This document shows positions 45,905 to 55,374 of a DNA stretch of 64,000 nt, one piece after another. This DNA is from Haliscomenobacter sp. GTDB lineage: Bacteria > Bacteroidota > Bacteroidia > Chitinophagales > Saprospiraceae. A program made the translations under genes and the position numbers. The notes beneath the pieces were generated by a model. It was not told the DNA's origin, made no database searches, and was given only the letters and a program-made list of their open reading frames with translations. Location of the stretch: NCBI GenBank assembly GCA_016707205.1, contig JADJHZ010000005.1, positions 248,001 through 312,000 on the forward strand, read 5' to 3'. How positions within the stretch are numbered: the stretch's first letter is position 1; each line of letters starts with the position of its first letter.

Positions 45905-47469
45905 CTACATCCCCAGCAAAATCACCTCTTTCCCATCCACCTCGTGTACTTCCCTGCGGATGCGCGTCTCCCAGGGCAGCTCTTCCGACGTTTTTTTCTC
46001 GAACAGGATCAGGTAGCCTTGCTTTTGGCCGAGTTTGTCCATATAGCGGGCCAGCTGCTGCAAGCCATCCGGTTCGGACCGGGCGTTGTGATGCATCTTG
46101 AGCTCAATGGGAAAGACCTGATCTTGCCAGAACACCGCCAGATCCGTGCGGCCGTTGCCGATCGCCATCTCCCGCTCGATTCGGCCGCCGCCGTTGAGGA
46201 TGCGCTGCAGGAAGGCCATGAGCAGCAGCTGATGCCCTGCTTCCTTATACTGAAAGCGCTCCAGCCAGGATTCGGAATGCCAGCGATAGAAATCCACAAA
46301 GGCGTTCAGCAGTTTGTCCATATCCAGCGCGCCGCCGGGGCGCAGGTACCAGGACGTTTGCGCGAGGTCCTGGTTGATGCCATCACTGAAACTGCTGTTG
46401 AGGATGCGCGTGATGATCTCCCGGTATATGGGGTTGGCAAACTGAACCGGATTGCCGGGCGTGATGATGCCCAGATCCCGGCAATAGCGGACCGCGTCGT
46501 TGTAATCGTCAAAGTCGGGCGCCTCGCCGTTGATGATACTCAACACAATGGGCCGCACCCGGGGGTCGTTGATCTTGTCGGTCAGGCTGTCCAGGTGGGT
46601 TTGCCGTTGTTCGATCAGCCGCTCCTTGGCGATGTCCACCATCTCCGCAGTAATGGCGCGCGTATAGTCGTTTTTGAGTATCCTGGCCACGATCTCGTTC
46701 GCCAGGGCGTTGGTCAGCCAGGGCTGTCCGCTGGAATAGGCGTACAATCGTTCAAAAACAGCCGCTGTAAAAACCTGCCCGGTATCCTGGGTATGCTGAT
46801 CCAGCAGCGCACGTACCTCTTCCCGGGTGAAAACCGGGAGAAAAAAGGACTCAGCCTTGACATTAAACGGCGATCCCGCCCCGATCGACGGATTATCCGC
46901 CGGGCACGGAGGCGGTACTCCCGGATATCGCGCAGGCCAACCAGCGCTACCGATTGCGGAAAATGGCGCGGGCGCGTCTGAAAGCCGTCTCTGAGCTGCC
47001 TCAGGGTGGAAATGAGCACATCGTCGTACAGGGCGTCTACCTCATCCAGCAGCAGCACCAGCGGTTTGGACAGGGCTTTGCACCAATCCGTTAGATAGTC
47101 GCCCAGTAAAGAAGGGCTTGCCGTGTAGCCGGAAGGCAAAGGGGGCATGTAGGCCGCTTCGAGAAAAACGCTGGCTATGCGGTGCATTGATTTTACAAAC
47201 ACCATGTTGGCATCTTCCACCGAAATGCTGGGGTACCCTGCCGATTCCAAAGAACACACCGTGGCCACATACGTCCCTTCCTGATTCAGCCGGTGAGCCA
47301 GGGAGTGCAGGAACGTCGTCTTGCCCGTTTGCCTGGGCGCATGGATGACAAAGTATTGCTTCGCTTCGATCAGCCGCATGATGTCTTCCAAATACGTCCT
47401 GAACGGATTCACCATGTAGTGGTCTTCCGGGGTACATAGTCCGGTGGTATTGAAGAAGCGTCGTTTCAT
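45905..47469 (-). pseudogene. AAA ATPase / PD-(D/E)XK nuclease, copy B (one frameshift)
   Basis: Full length apart from one missing C in the run near 46900 (the other copies read TCCGCCCGGGC), which splits the ATPase part from the rest. Walker A and B, the middle helical domain (SGQPWLTNALANEIVARIL, FANPIYREIITRILNSS) and the nuclease core (GRTDLAVFWQDQVFPIELK) are present. The variable ATPase block is like copy A; the nuclease domain (MHHNARSEPDG) is like copy D. The start and about 340 bases upstream are duplicated exactly at copy A. An assembly error in near-identical repeats must be considered. Confidence 0.85.
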
Positions 47470-47587
47470 AGCCCTAAAAATACGACATTTTTGGGGATTT
47501 GCGGAGGGGGGTTCCGGCCTTACTCCGCGTTTCTGCCTCGATCCATGACATAGTTGGCAAACTCCTTGGGGTTGCCAAGGCAAGGAT

Positions 47588-47659
47588 CTGTGTGAAAACG
47601 TATTTGCCGGAATTCATCGGGGCTTTAGCTATCTTTTTTTTCTTAACCGGACACTAGTG
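47588..47659. mobile_element. IS-end relic, copy 2
   Basis: Identical to 42454-42525, lying between ATPase copy B and the TlpA gene. It ends in CTTAACCGGACACTAGTG. It was evidently copied together with copy B's upstream region and the end of the TlpA gene. Confidence 0.6.
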
Positions 47660-47733
47660 ACCATAAATAATTCATCACTAAATTTGCTGATGCATCATTC
47701 AAACTCGTCATTATGAGTACCATAGTGGTGCTA

Positions 47734-48357
47734 TCATCTGGTGTATTTCAATATTAGGTGCTCAATTTTTTTATAATTCGGGTCATCCACCCCTAAAAAA
47801 CCTCTTGTCATTGCCAATACTTTTCCATCGGGACCAATCAGGATGTTTTTAGGATACCCCCATGACATCCTAAACGTGTGTTCAATTATTTTCCGAGCAT
47901 CGGGAATGACCGTATAACTTATTGGATGGTCCATCATGAACTCAATAATTTCTGGCTCTGCATCCCTGCAAATTGAAATAACTTCCAGCTCTTCTTTGTA
48001 CGTATCTTGCATCTTGTTTAGAAAAGGGATTTCCTCAATGCAAGGAGGACATGCGATAAACCAGAAATTAAGAAGGGTTAAATTGCCGTTGTAAGTAATA
48101 TTTTGGATCTTCCCGTGAATGTCCGTTGCAGAAAAAGTAGGTATTAGGTAGCCGTCCAAAAAGTCTAAATCCCTTTGCCACTTAGCAGCAAGGATATTGT
48201 TTGAAGTCAATACCATCGAATCCAATGACAAATGACTAATTCGGTAATAATATTCTGAAAAATCTTCTGAAGTACTTGATTGAGATTTGACTCTAACATA
48301 AAATGAAAATTCCAGAAAAAGGAAGAGGAAAAACGAAATGTAATTAATGTATTTCAT
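47734..48357 (-). CDS. TlpA-like secreted thioredoxin, short form
   Basis: A 207-residue AT-rich gene; the ATG at 48357 (MKYINYISFFLFLFLEF) is preferred over a GTG one codon earlier. After the signal peptide and ~50 residues, the thioredoxin domain has NFWFIACPPCIEEIPFL (CxxC) and SWGYPKNILIGPDGKV (cis-Pro), typical of TlpA/ResA proteins. The IS begins within a few bases of the start codon, so the native promoter is cut off. Its last 25 codons recur as a fossil at 42600. Confidence 0.8.
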   Translation of the reverse strand: MKYINYISFFLFLFLEFSFYVRVKSQSSTSEDFSEYYYRISHLSLDSMVLTSNNILAAKWQRDLDFLDGYLIPTFSATDIHGKIQNITYNGNLTLLNFWFIACPPCIEEIPFLNKMQDTYKEELEVISICRDAEPEIIEFMMDHPISYTVIPDARKIIEHTFRMSWGYPKNILIGPDGKVLAMTRGFLGVDDPNYKKIEHLILKYTR

Positions 48358-48360
48358 CAC

Positions 48361-49660
48361 TCAGTAGTGTTCGGTTAAGCAATTTTAATTTTTGATCAAT
48401 TAATTGTTAATCAATTTGTTATAAAGGTTTTTTCATGTGACCGATTTGAATTGACTAGAGGCCCAAAAGAGGGCGCTCATGAATGAAGGAACTTATGTTT
48501 TCTCCCAGCTTATGGGGTTGATCCATCGCCAAACCTTCGCGCGAATCGTTGAAAAGTATGGCGGCCATGACCCTATGCGGACGTTCTCCTGCTGGCGCCA
48601 ATTGCTATGTATGAGCTTCGGACAACTCACCCAGCGGGAAAGTTTGCGCGACGTAGTCATCTGTTTGAATGCTCATCCGGAGAAGCTTTACCTTTTGGGC
48701 TTGACCAATGGGGTAAAACGTTCAACCTTGGCGGATTCAAACGAAGCCAGAGATTACCGCATCTATGAGGCCTTGGCGCATCTACTTATTGCCAAAGCCC
48801 GGAGGCTTTACCAAGGGCAACCTTCCACCATTGACCTGGACAATATGGTCTATGCCTTGGATTCTACAACGGTTGAACTTTGCCTGGAGGTGTTTTGGTG
48901 GGCAAAATTCCGTAAGCACAAAGCAGCGGTAAAGCTCCATACCCTGCTGGACATACGCTGCGAAATCCCTTGCTTCATCCATATTTCTGATGGTAAGTTC
49001 CACGATGTCAATGTATTGGACATACTTGAGTTTGAGCCGGAGGCTTTCTACGTCATGGACAGGGGCTACACCGACTGGGAACGGCTCTATAAAATCCATG
49101 AAGCAGGCGCCTTCTTTGTCATCCGGGCGAAAAAGAACTTATCCTTTGAGCGGATTTACTCTGCGCCGGTGGACAAAAGCACGGGGCTAAAGTTGATCAG
49201 ACGGTGCGCCTAAAAGGACACTATGCAGCCATCGGCTATCCGGGCAAACTTAGAAGGATCAAATACGTGGATGAGGTGCATAAGGTGACCTATGTGTATT
49301 TGACCAATCACTTGGATGCAAAAGCGATACAGATTGCCGGCCTGTACTTGAATCGCTGGAAAGTGGAGCTTTTCTTCAAATGGATCAAGCAGCACCTGCG
49401 CATCAAACGTTTTTGGGGCGAAAGTGCCCATGCTGTCAAAACTCAAATATGGATCGCCATCTGTACCTTTGTACTGGTGGCCATTTGGAAATACAGATCA
49501 AAAAGTTTACAAAGTATGAATGAATTATTACAGATAGTCAGCGTTTCGGTTTTTGATAAAACTCCTGTAAATCAGCTATTTAACAACATGCAATACCAAA
49601 AAACCAACGAAGACCAATGTAATCAATTGAATATGTTTGACTTATAACCGGACACTAGTG
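48361..49660 (+). mobile_element. IS4-family insertion sequence
   Basis: An element of about 1.3 kb. The left end CAGTAGTGTTCGGTTAAG (from 48362) and the inverted right end CACTAGTGTCCGGTTATA (49660 backwards) match at most positions. It holds one transposase gene. No clear target duplication is visible in the flanks. It lies between the TlpA gene and ATPase copy C. Confidence 0.8.
48479..49647 (+). pseudogene. IS4-family transposase, one frameshift
   Basis: About 389 residues when joined. The N-terminus (FSCWRQLLCMSFGQLTQRESL) is the DUF4372 domain of this IS4 group. DDE residues are seen in VYALDSTTVELCL, FYVMDRGYTDWERLY, and RWKVELFFKWIKQHLRIK (Glu in the Y-R-E-K signature). At 49191-49193 one base is missing: AAGTTGATCAG where AAGTTnGATCAG would continue as DQTVRLKGHY. 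The break separates the second Asp from the Glu, so the copy is inactive unless the base is an assembly loss or frameshifting occurs. Confidence 0.88.
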
Positions 49661-49723
49661 TCCTTCGTATATTTTTTTAATTATAATTTGTTTTTTGCGC
49701 TAAAACGGCTGCGGTCGAGCCCC

Positions 49724-51286
49724 CTACATCCCCAGCAAAATCACCTCTTTCCCATCCACCTCGTGTACTTCCCTGCGGATGCGCGTCTCCCAGGGCAGCT
49801 CTTCCGACGTTTTTTCTCGAACAGGATCAGATAGCCTTGCTTTTGGCCGAGTTTGTCCATATAGCGGGCCAGCTGCTGCAAGCCGTCGGGTTGGGACCAC
49901 CTGTCGTGATGCATTTTCAACTCGATGGGAAAGACCTGATCTTGCCAGAACACCGCCAGATCCGTGCGGCCGTTGCCGATCGCCATCTCCCGCTCGATTC
50001 GGCCGCCGCCGTTGAGGATGCGTTGCAGGAAGGCCATGAGCAGCAGCTGATGCCCTGCTTCCTTATACTGAAAGCGCTCCAGCCAGGATTCGGAATGCCT
50101 GCGGTAGAACTCCACAAAGGCGTTCAGCAGTTTGTCCATATCCAGGGCGCCGCCGGGGTGCAGGTACCAGGACGTTTGCGCGAGGTCCTGGTTGATGCCA
50201 TCACTGAAACTGCTGTTGAGGATGCGCGTGATGATCTCCCGGTATATGGGGTTGGCAAACTGAACCGGATTGCCAGACGTGATGATGCCCAGATCCCGGC
50301 AATAGCGGACCGCGTCGTTGTAATCGTCAAAGTCGGGCGCCTCGCCGTTGATGATACTCAACACAATGGGCCGCACCCGGGGGTCGTTGATCTTGTCGGT
50401 CAGGCTGTCCAGGTGGGTTTGCCGTTGTTCGATGAGGCGCCCCTTGGCGATATCCACCATCTCCGCAGTAATGGCGCGTATAGTCGTTTTTGAGTATCCT
50501 GGCCACGATCTCGTTCGCCAGGGCGTTGGTCAGCCAGGGCTGTCCGCAGGAATAGGCGTACAATCGTTCAAAAACAGCCGCTGAAAAAACCTGCCCGGTA
50601 TCCTGGGTATGCTGATCCAGCAACGCACGTACCTCTTCCCGGGTGAAAACCGGGAGAAAAAAGGACTCAGCCTTGACATTAAACGGCGATCCCGCCCCGA
50701 TCGACGGATTATCCGCCCGGGCACGGAGGCGGTACTCCCGGATATCGCGCAGGCCAACCAGCGCTACCGATTGCGGAAAATGGCGCGGGCGCGTCTGAAA
50801 GCCGTCTCTGAGCTGCCTCAAGGTAGAAATGAGCACATCGTCGTACAGGGCGTCGACCTCATCCAGCAGCAGCACCAGCGGTTTGGACAGGGCCTTGCAC
50901 CAATCGGCGAGGTACTGTCTCAACAACTGGGCACTTGCCGGGTAGGCATACGGATCCGGAGGCATGTCCTCCTCCTTCAGAAAAATAGCTGCCGTTTGAT
51001 ACAGCGACCGGACGAACAGGCCGTTGGCATCTTCCACCGAAATACTGGGGTACCCTGCCGATTCCAAAGAACACACCGTGGCCACATACGTCCCTTCCTG
51101 GTTCAGCCGGTGAGCCAGGGAGTGCAGGAACGTCGTCTTGCCCGTTTGCCTCGGCGCATGGATGACAAAGTATTGCTTCGCTTCGATCAGCCGCATGATG
51201 TCTTCCAAATACGTCCTGAACGGATTCACCATGTAGTGGTCTTCCGGGGTACACAGTCCGGTGGTATTGAAGAAGCGTCGTTTCAT
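49724..51286 (-). pseudogene. AAA ATPase / PD-(D/E)XK nuclease, copy C (two indels)
   Basis: Same 521-residue layout as the other copies. Two bases are missing at GGCGCGTATAG (near 50477) and one T in the run near 49810, so the frame is broken between ATPase and middle domains and again near the C-terminus. In the variable block (ANGLFVRSLYQTAAIFLKEE) it matches copy D, while in the nuclease domain (MHHDRWSQPDG) it matches copy A. The N-terminal 50 residues are of the A/B type. Confidence 0.85.
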
Positions 51287-51506
51287 AGCCCTAAAAATAC
51301 GACATTTTGGGGATTTGCAGAGGGGCGCATTTCGGCCTCCCTCCGGCCCGCAAGATTATTTTCCCCTCCCGGGCCTGCGCAAAGGATTACTTACCGAAAC
51401 TACTCCCTATCCTTTTTGACGAGGTTTGCATACGTGTCCACCAGATAACAACCCACATTTCCCCGAATCTCCCGGCCAAAAGGCGCCCTGTTCGCTGGAT
51501 AATACC

Positions 51507-52565
51507 TCAATGCTTCAAAAGGACTTCGAGGGAAGGATGAAGAAACAATAGCTTTCCCTCTTCCGAGAACAGTAAGGTATGAGGAACTCCTGCACAGAAG
51601 AACCTTTTTAAGATGGTTTCCTTTTGTTCCGGCAGGATCAACCCCTGATACCAGGGTATTTGGTCTTCTTGCAACGCTTTTTTCCAATCCGAAGGGTTGT
51701 CGTCCAATGTAAAACCGACAATTTGAGTGTTGTTTGCCAGGATTTCGGCATAGTGTTGTTTCAGCGTTTGGTTTTTTCTCCGGCACGGCGAACACCAGCT
51801 TGCCCAAAAATCGACTAAGATTTTCTTTCCCTTATATCGCTCAAAAATGCTTGCCGTATGCAGGGTATCTCCGTCGATGCCTCCATAATCGAAATGATAG
51901 AAGTCGGTCCCGGGCCTTCGTTGAGACAGGTCAATCAAATCCCCTAACAACTTCTCCTGCGGCGGTTCCAGACCCCGAACCTGGCGGATCAAACTATCCA
52001 TGTACACGGGCGAAGGGAAAAAAATGGGGCCGTGTTGGACCTTTTTTTTAAGCTGGGGAACATAATTGTTTAAAAATCGGATAGCCAGGGCCGTGTCGGT
52101 ACGTAGCATGGCGCTAAACGATTGAAAACCCTGGCTTTCGAAGCGCTCCAGGGAAAAAGCAATACCAGCTTCCGGGGAATCCTGTAGGCCAATAGCGGTC
52201 CGCCACATAGAGTCCAGCCGGCTGCCTTCCACTTTGAAATTCCATCCTCCCAGAAAGGCGATGCGAACGGGCTGGCCCTTGTCTTTAAAAAACGGGAAAG
52301 TATACTTGGCCCTGTTCATGCCCAGCTCCAATGAGGTTTGGGTTACGGGGGGTTGCATGCATCCAACCGTAAATGGTTCCAGGGTAAGGCTATCGAGTTT
52401 GGCCCCTGATTCGAGAAGGTAAAACATCAGCTTCTCGCTGCTCTGGTTGGTGATCTGAATGGGACAGGCGCCCGGTAGTTGCGCAAGGGCCTTCGTGGAA
52501 AGGCCGCAATGGAAGAGCAAGCAGGCCCAAAAAGGCAGCGTCCGCATGCGACGAAGGGGTTTCAT
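51507..52565 (-). CDS. TlpA-like secreted thioredoxin, long form, paralogue
   Basis: A 352-residue protein with a signal peptide (MKPLRRMRTLPFWACLLFHC). The N-terminal domain (PFFKDKGQPVRIAFLGGW, KVEGSRLDSMWRTAIGLQDS) aligns well with the gene at 44518. The C-terminal thioredoxin fold has ILVDFWASWCSPCRRKNQTL and GVPHTLLFSEEGKLLFLH. It lies between ATPase copies D and C, beyond the repeated spacer. GC content is near that of the host genes, unlike the TlpA genes at 44 and 48 kb. Confidence 0.82.
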   Translation of the reverse strand: MKPLRRMRTLPFWACLLFHCGLSTKALAQLPGACPIQITNQSSEKLMFYLLESGAKLDSLTLEPFTVGCMQPPVTQTSLELGMNRAKYTFPFFKDKGQPVRIAFLGGWNFKVEGSRLDSMWRTAIGLQDSPEAGIAFSLERFESQGFQSFSAMLRTDTALAIRFLNNYVPQLKKKVQHGPIFFPSPVYMDSLIRQVRGLEPPQEKLLGDLIDLSQRRPGTDFYHFDYGGIDGDTLHTASIFERYKGKKILVDFWASWCSPCRRKNQTLKQHYAEILANNTQIVGFTLDDNPSDWKKALQEDQIPWYQGLILPEQKETILKRFFCAGVPHTLLFSEEGKLLFLHPSLEVLLKH

Positions 52566-52765
52566 GGAGCTTGGTTTTGGCGTTAAAAGTTGAGAACCAA
52601 CTACCTTCCCTAAACGCCATGGGGTTCCGGATTATTCTGGAATTCGCTTTTTTTAAAGTTCCAGGCCTACAGGCGTAGAGGTTACTCCCACGGTTGGGGG
52701 ATTGCCTCAAAAGACCGGTCTTGCCCATGAGGCGAAGCTTTCTTCACCCTACTGGACATTTTAGA

Positions 52766-52917
52766 AAGATGCTGTCCAGCCCCTATTGTAACGGCCAAAT
52801 TTATTTGGCCCCGTGTGCTGTTTTCCCCATGCTTCCGCCAAATAAATTTGGCGGTTACAGACGCTAAGCCCAAAAATGTCCTGCGGCATGGGCATAGTCT
52901 CGCCAACCGGCAGCCCC
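52766..52917. repeat. Repeated spacer with 22-bp inverted repeat, copy 2
   Basis: Second copy of the spacer, between ATPase copy D and its TlpA gene, with arms 52788-52809 and 52837-52858. Apart from one extra base near the right end it is almost identical to 45757-45904. Confidence 0.75.
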
Positions 52918-52934
52918 CTACATCCCCAGCAAAA

Positions 52935-54482
52935 TCACCTCTTCCCATCCACCTCGTGTACTTCCCTGCGGATGCGCGCCTCCCAGGGCAGCTCTTCCGA
53001 CGTTTTTTTCTCGAACAGGATCAGGGAGCCTTGCTTTTGGCCGAGTTTGTCCATATAACGGGCGAGCTGCTGCAAGCCATCCGGTTCGGACCGGGCGTTG
53101 TGATGCATCTTGAGCTCAATGGGAAAGACCTGATCTTGCCAGAACACCGCCAGATCCGTGCGGCCGTTGCCGATCGCCATCTCCCGCTCGATTCGGCCGC
53201 CGCCGTTTAGGATGCGCTGCAGGAAGGCCATGAGCAGCAGCTGATGCCCTGCTTCCTTATACTGAAAGCGCTCCAGCCAGGATTCGGAATGCCAGCGATA
53301 GAAATCCACAAAGGCGTTCAGCAGTTTGTCCATATCCAGGGCGCCGCCGGGGCGCAGGTACCAGGACGTTTGCGCGAGGTCCTGGTTGATGCCATACTGA
53401 AGGGAAGAGTTGAGGATTCGGGTAATTATTTCCCGATAGATCGGATTGGCAAAGCGAATAGGGCCATCCGCACTAATGATCCCCAGATCGCGGCAATACC
53501 GCATAGCGTCATCAAATCCGTCAAAGTCGGGCGCCTCGCCGTTGATGATACTCAACACGATGGGCCGAACCCGGGGGTCATTGATCTTATCGGTCAGGCT
53601 GTCCAGGTGGGTTTGCCGTTGTTCGATCAGCCGCTCCTTGGCGATGTCCACCATCTCCGCAGTAATGGCGCGCGTATAGTCGTTTTTGAGTATCCTGGCC
53701 ACGATCTCGTTCGCCAGGGCGTTGGTCAGCCAGGGCTGTCCGCTGGAATAGGCGTACAATCGTTCAAAAACAGCCGCTGTAAAAACCTGCCCGGTATCCT
53801 GAGTATGCTGATCCAGCAACGCACGTACCTCTTCCCGGGTGAAAACCGGTAGAAAAAAGGACTCAGCCTTGACATTAAACGGCGATCCCGCCCCGATCGA
53901 CGGATTATCCGCCCGGGCACGGAGGCGGTACTCCCGGATATCGCGCAGGCCAACCAGCGCTACCGATTGCGGAAAATGGCGCGGGCGCGTCTGAAAGCCG
54001 TCTCTGAGCTGCCTCAAGGTAGAAATGAGCACATCGTCGTAAAGGGCGTCTACCTCATCCAGCAGCAGCACCAGCGGTTTGGGCAGCGCTTTGCACCAGT
54101 CGGCGAGGTACTGTCTCAACAACTGGGCACTTGCCGGGTAGGCATACGGACCCGGAGGCATGTCCTCCTCCTTCAGAAAAATAGCTGCCGTTTGATACAG
54201 CGACCGGATGAACAGGCCGTTGGCATCTTCCACCGAAATACTGGGGTACCCTGCCGATTCCAAAGAACACACCGTGGCCACATACGTCCCTTCCTGGTTC
54301 AGCCGGTGAGCCAGGGAGTGCAGGAACGTCGTCTTGCCCGTTTGCCTCGGCGCATGGATGACAAAGTATTGCTCTGCTTCAATCAGACGCAGGACATCGT
54401 CGTAAAAGTTCCGAAACGGATCGACCATGTAGTGCTTTTCCGGCATACACAGTCCGGTGGTATTGAAGAAGCGTCGTTTCAT
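52935..54482 (-). CDS. AAA ATPase / PD-(D/E)XK nuclease, copy D (almost intact)
   Basis: The only copy with one open frame, 515 residues. N-terminal P-loop ATPase domain with APRQTGKTTF (Walker A) and KPLVLLLDEVDALYDD (Walker B), a middle helical domain with SGQPWLTNALANEIV, and a C-terminal PD-(D/E)XK domain with GNGRTDLAVFW and FPIELKMHH (Asp and ExK). A T lost from CTCTTTCCC near 52945 replaces the ending EVILLGM by an Arg, which should not touch the active site. D differs from A, B and C in the first 50 residues (CMPEKHYMVDPFRNFYDD) and at ~340-380. Role unknown; a defence or genome-maintenance nuclease is possible. Confidence 0.88.
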   Translation of the reverse strand: MKRRFFNTTGLCMPEKHYMVDPFRNFYDDVLRLIEAEQYFVIHAPRQTGKTTFLHSLAHRLNQEGTYVATVCSLESAGYPSISVEDANGLFIRSLYQTAAIFLKEEDMPPGPYAYPASAQLLRQYLADWCKALPKPLVLLLDEVDALYDDVLISTLRQLRDGFQTRPRHFPQSVALVGLRDIREYRLRARADNPSIGAGSPFNVKAESFFLPVFTREEVRALLDQHTQDTGQVFTAAVFERLYAYSSGQPWLTNALANEIVARILKNDYTRAITAEMVDIAKERLIEQRQTHLDSLTDKINDPRVRPIVLSIINGEAPDFDGFDDAMRYCRDLGIISADGPIRFANPIYREIITRILNSSLQYGINQDLAQTSWYLRPGGALDMDKLLNAFVDFYRWHSESWLERFQYKEAGHQLLLMAFLQRILNGGGRIEREMAIGNGRTDLAVFWQDQVFPIELKMHHNARSEPDGLQQLARYMDKLGQKQGSLILFEKKTSEELPWEARIRREVHEVDGKR

Positions 54483-54601
54483 AACCCTAAAAATACGACA
54501 ATTTTGGGGATTTGCGGAGGGGATGGCCGAACCCTTTTACCATTCCCTCACCTCCCTCCACGGCAATACGGCGATCTCGTTGGAGCGGATTTGCTTTTCC
54601 A

Positions 54602-55372
54602 TCACCGCCCCATCCATCCGCCATCCACGGTCAGAATCGTACCGTGGACGTAGTCGGAGGCGGCGGAAGCCAGAAACACCAGGGGGCCTTTAAAATCTTC
54701 GGGTTCGCCCCAGCGGCCTGCGGGGATACGGTCCAGAATAGACTGGCTCCGTTTTTCGTCGGCGCGCAGGGCGGCGGTATTCTCGGTAGCGATATAGCCG
54801 GGCGCGATGGCGTTGACGTTGACCCCTTTACCTGCCCACTCGTTGGCGAAGGCTTTGGTAAGGGAGCCAATCGCCCCTTTGCTGGCGGCGTACCCCGGCA
54901 CGTTGATTCCACCCTGAAACGTCAGCAGGGAAGCGGTGAAGATGATCTTCCCGCTTCCCTGACCGACCATCCGCTTGCCGATCTCGCGGGTCAGGATAAA
55001 CTGCGCATTCTGATTGATCTCGATGACCTTATCCCAATAGTCGTCCGGGTGCTCTGCCGCCGGGGCCCGAAGGATAGTCCCTGCGTTGTTTACCAGGATA
55101 TCGACCACGGGAAAATCCCGGCGTACAGCTTCTATGAAATCGTACAATTCCGCCCGTACGCTAAAATCGCACTGGTAGGGGAAAAACCGGCGGCCCAGCG
55201 CCGCTATTTCTTCGGCTACAGCGCTGCCTTCCGCGTTCATGGAGTTGGCCACGCCGATGATGTCGGCCCCGGCTTCAGCCAGTGCCAGGGCCATGGCTTT
55301 GCCGATGCCCCGGCTGCAACCCGTTACCAGGGCTACTTTACCCTTCAAACTAAATTGGTCCAGAATAGTCAT
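54602..55372 (-). CDS. kduD: 2-deoxy-D-gluconate 3-dehydrogenase / DKII reductase
   Basis: A 256-residue short-chain dehydrogenase. VALVTGCSRGIGKAMA binds NAD(P), NNAGT and the YAASKG catalytic Tyr-Lys follow, and the C-terminus DYVHGTILTVDGGWMGR is that of KduD. It reduces 2,5-diketo-3-deoxygluconate to KDG. The start lies two bases after kduI, so they are translated as a pair. Confidence 0.94.
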   Translation of the reverse strand: MTILDQFSLKGKVALVTGCSRGIGKAMALALAEAGADIIGVANSMNAEGSAVAEEIAALGRRFFPYQCDFSVRAELYDFIEAVRRDFPVVDILVNNAGTILRAPAAEHPDDYWDKVIEINQNAQFILTREIGKRMVGQGSGKIIFTASLLTFQGGINVPGYAASKGAIGSLTKAFANEWAGKGVNVNAIAPGYIATENTAALRADEKRSQSILDRIPAGRWGEPEDFKGPLVFLASAASDYVHGTILTVDGGWMGR

Positions 55373-55374
55373 CG

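Noticed and set aside
52390..52948. Minus-strand frames covering the spacer and the region before the TlpA gene at 52565
   Set aside because: They translate the inverted-repeat spacer and differ from the equivalent frame at 45.7 kb by frame breaks, so they are not conserved as protein.
40926..54482. Diversity-generating retroelement as cause of the variable blocks
   Set aside because: No reverse transcriptase gene or template repeat is seen, and the differences are whole-block swaps rather than adenine-specific changes.
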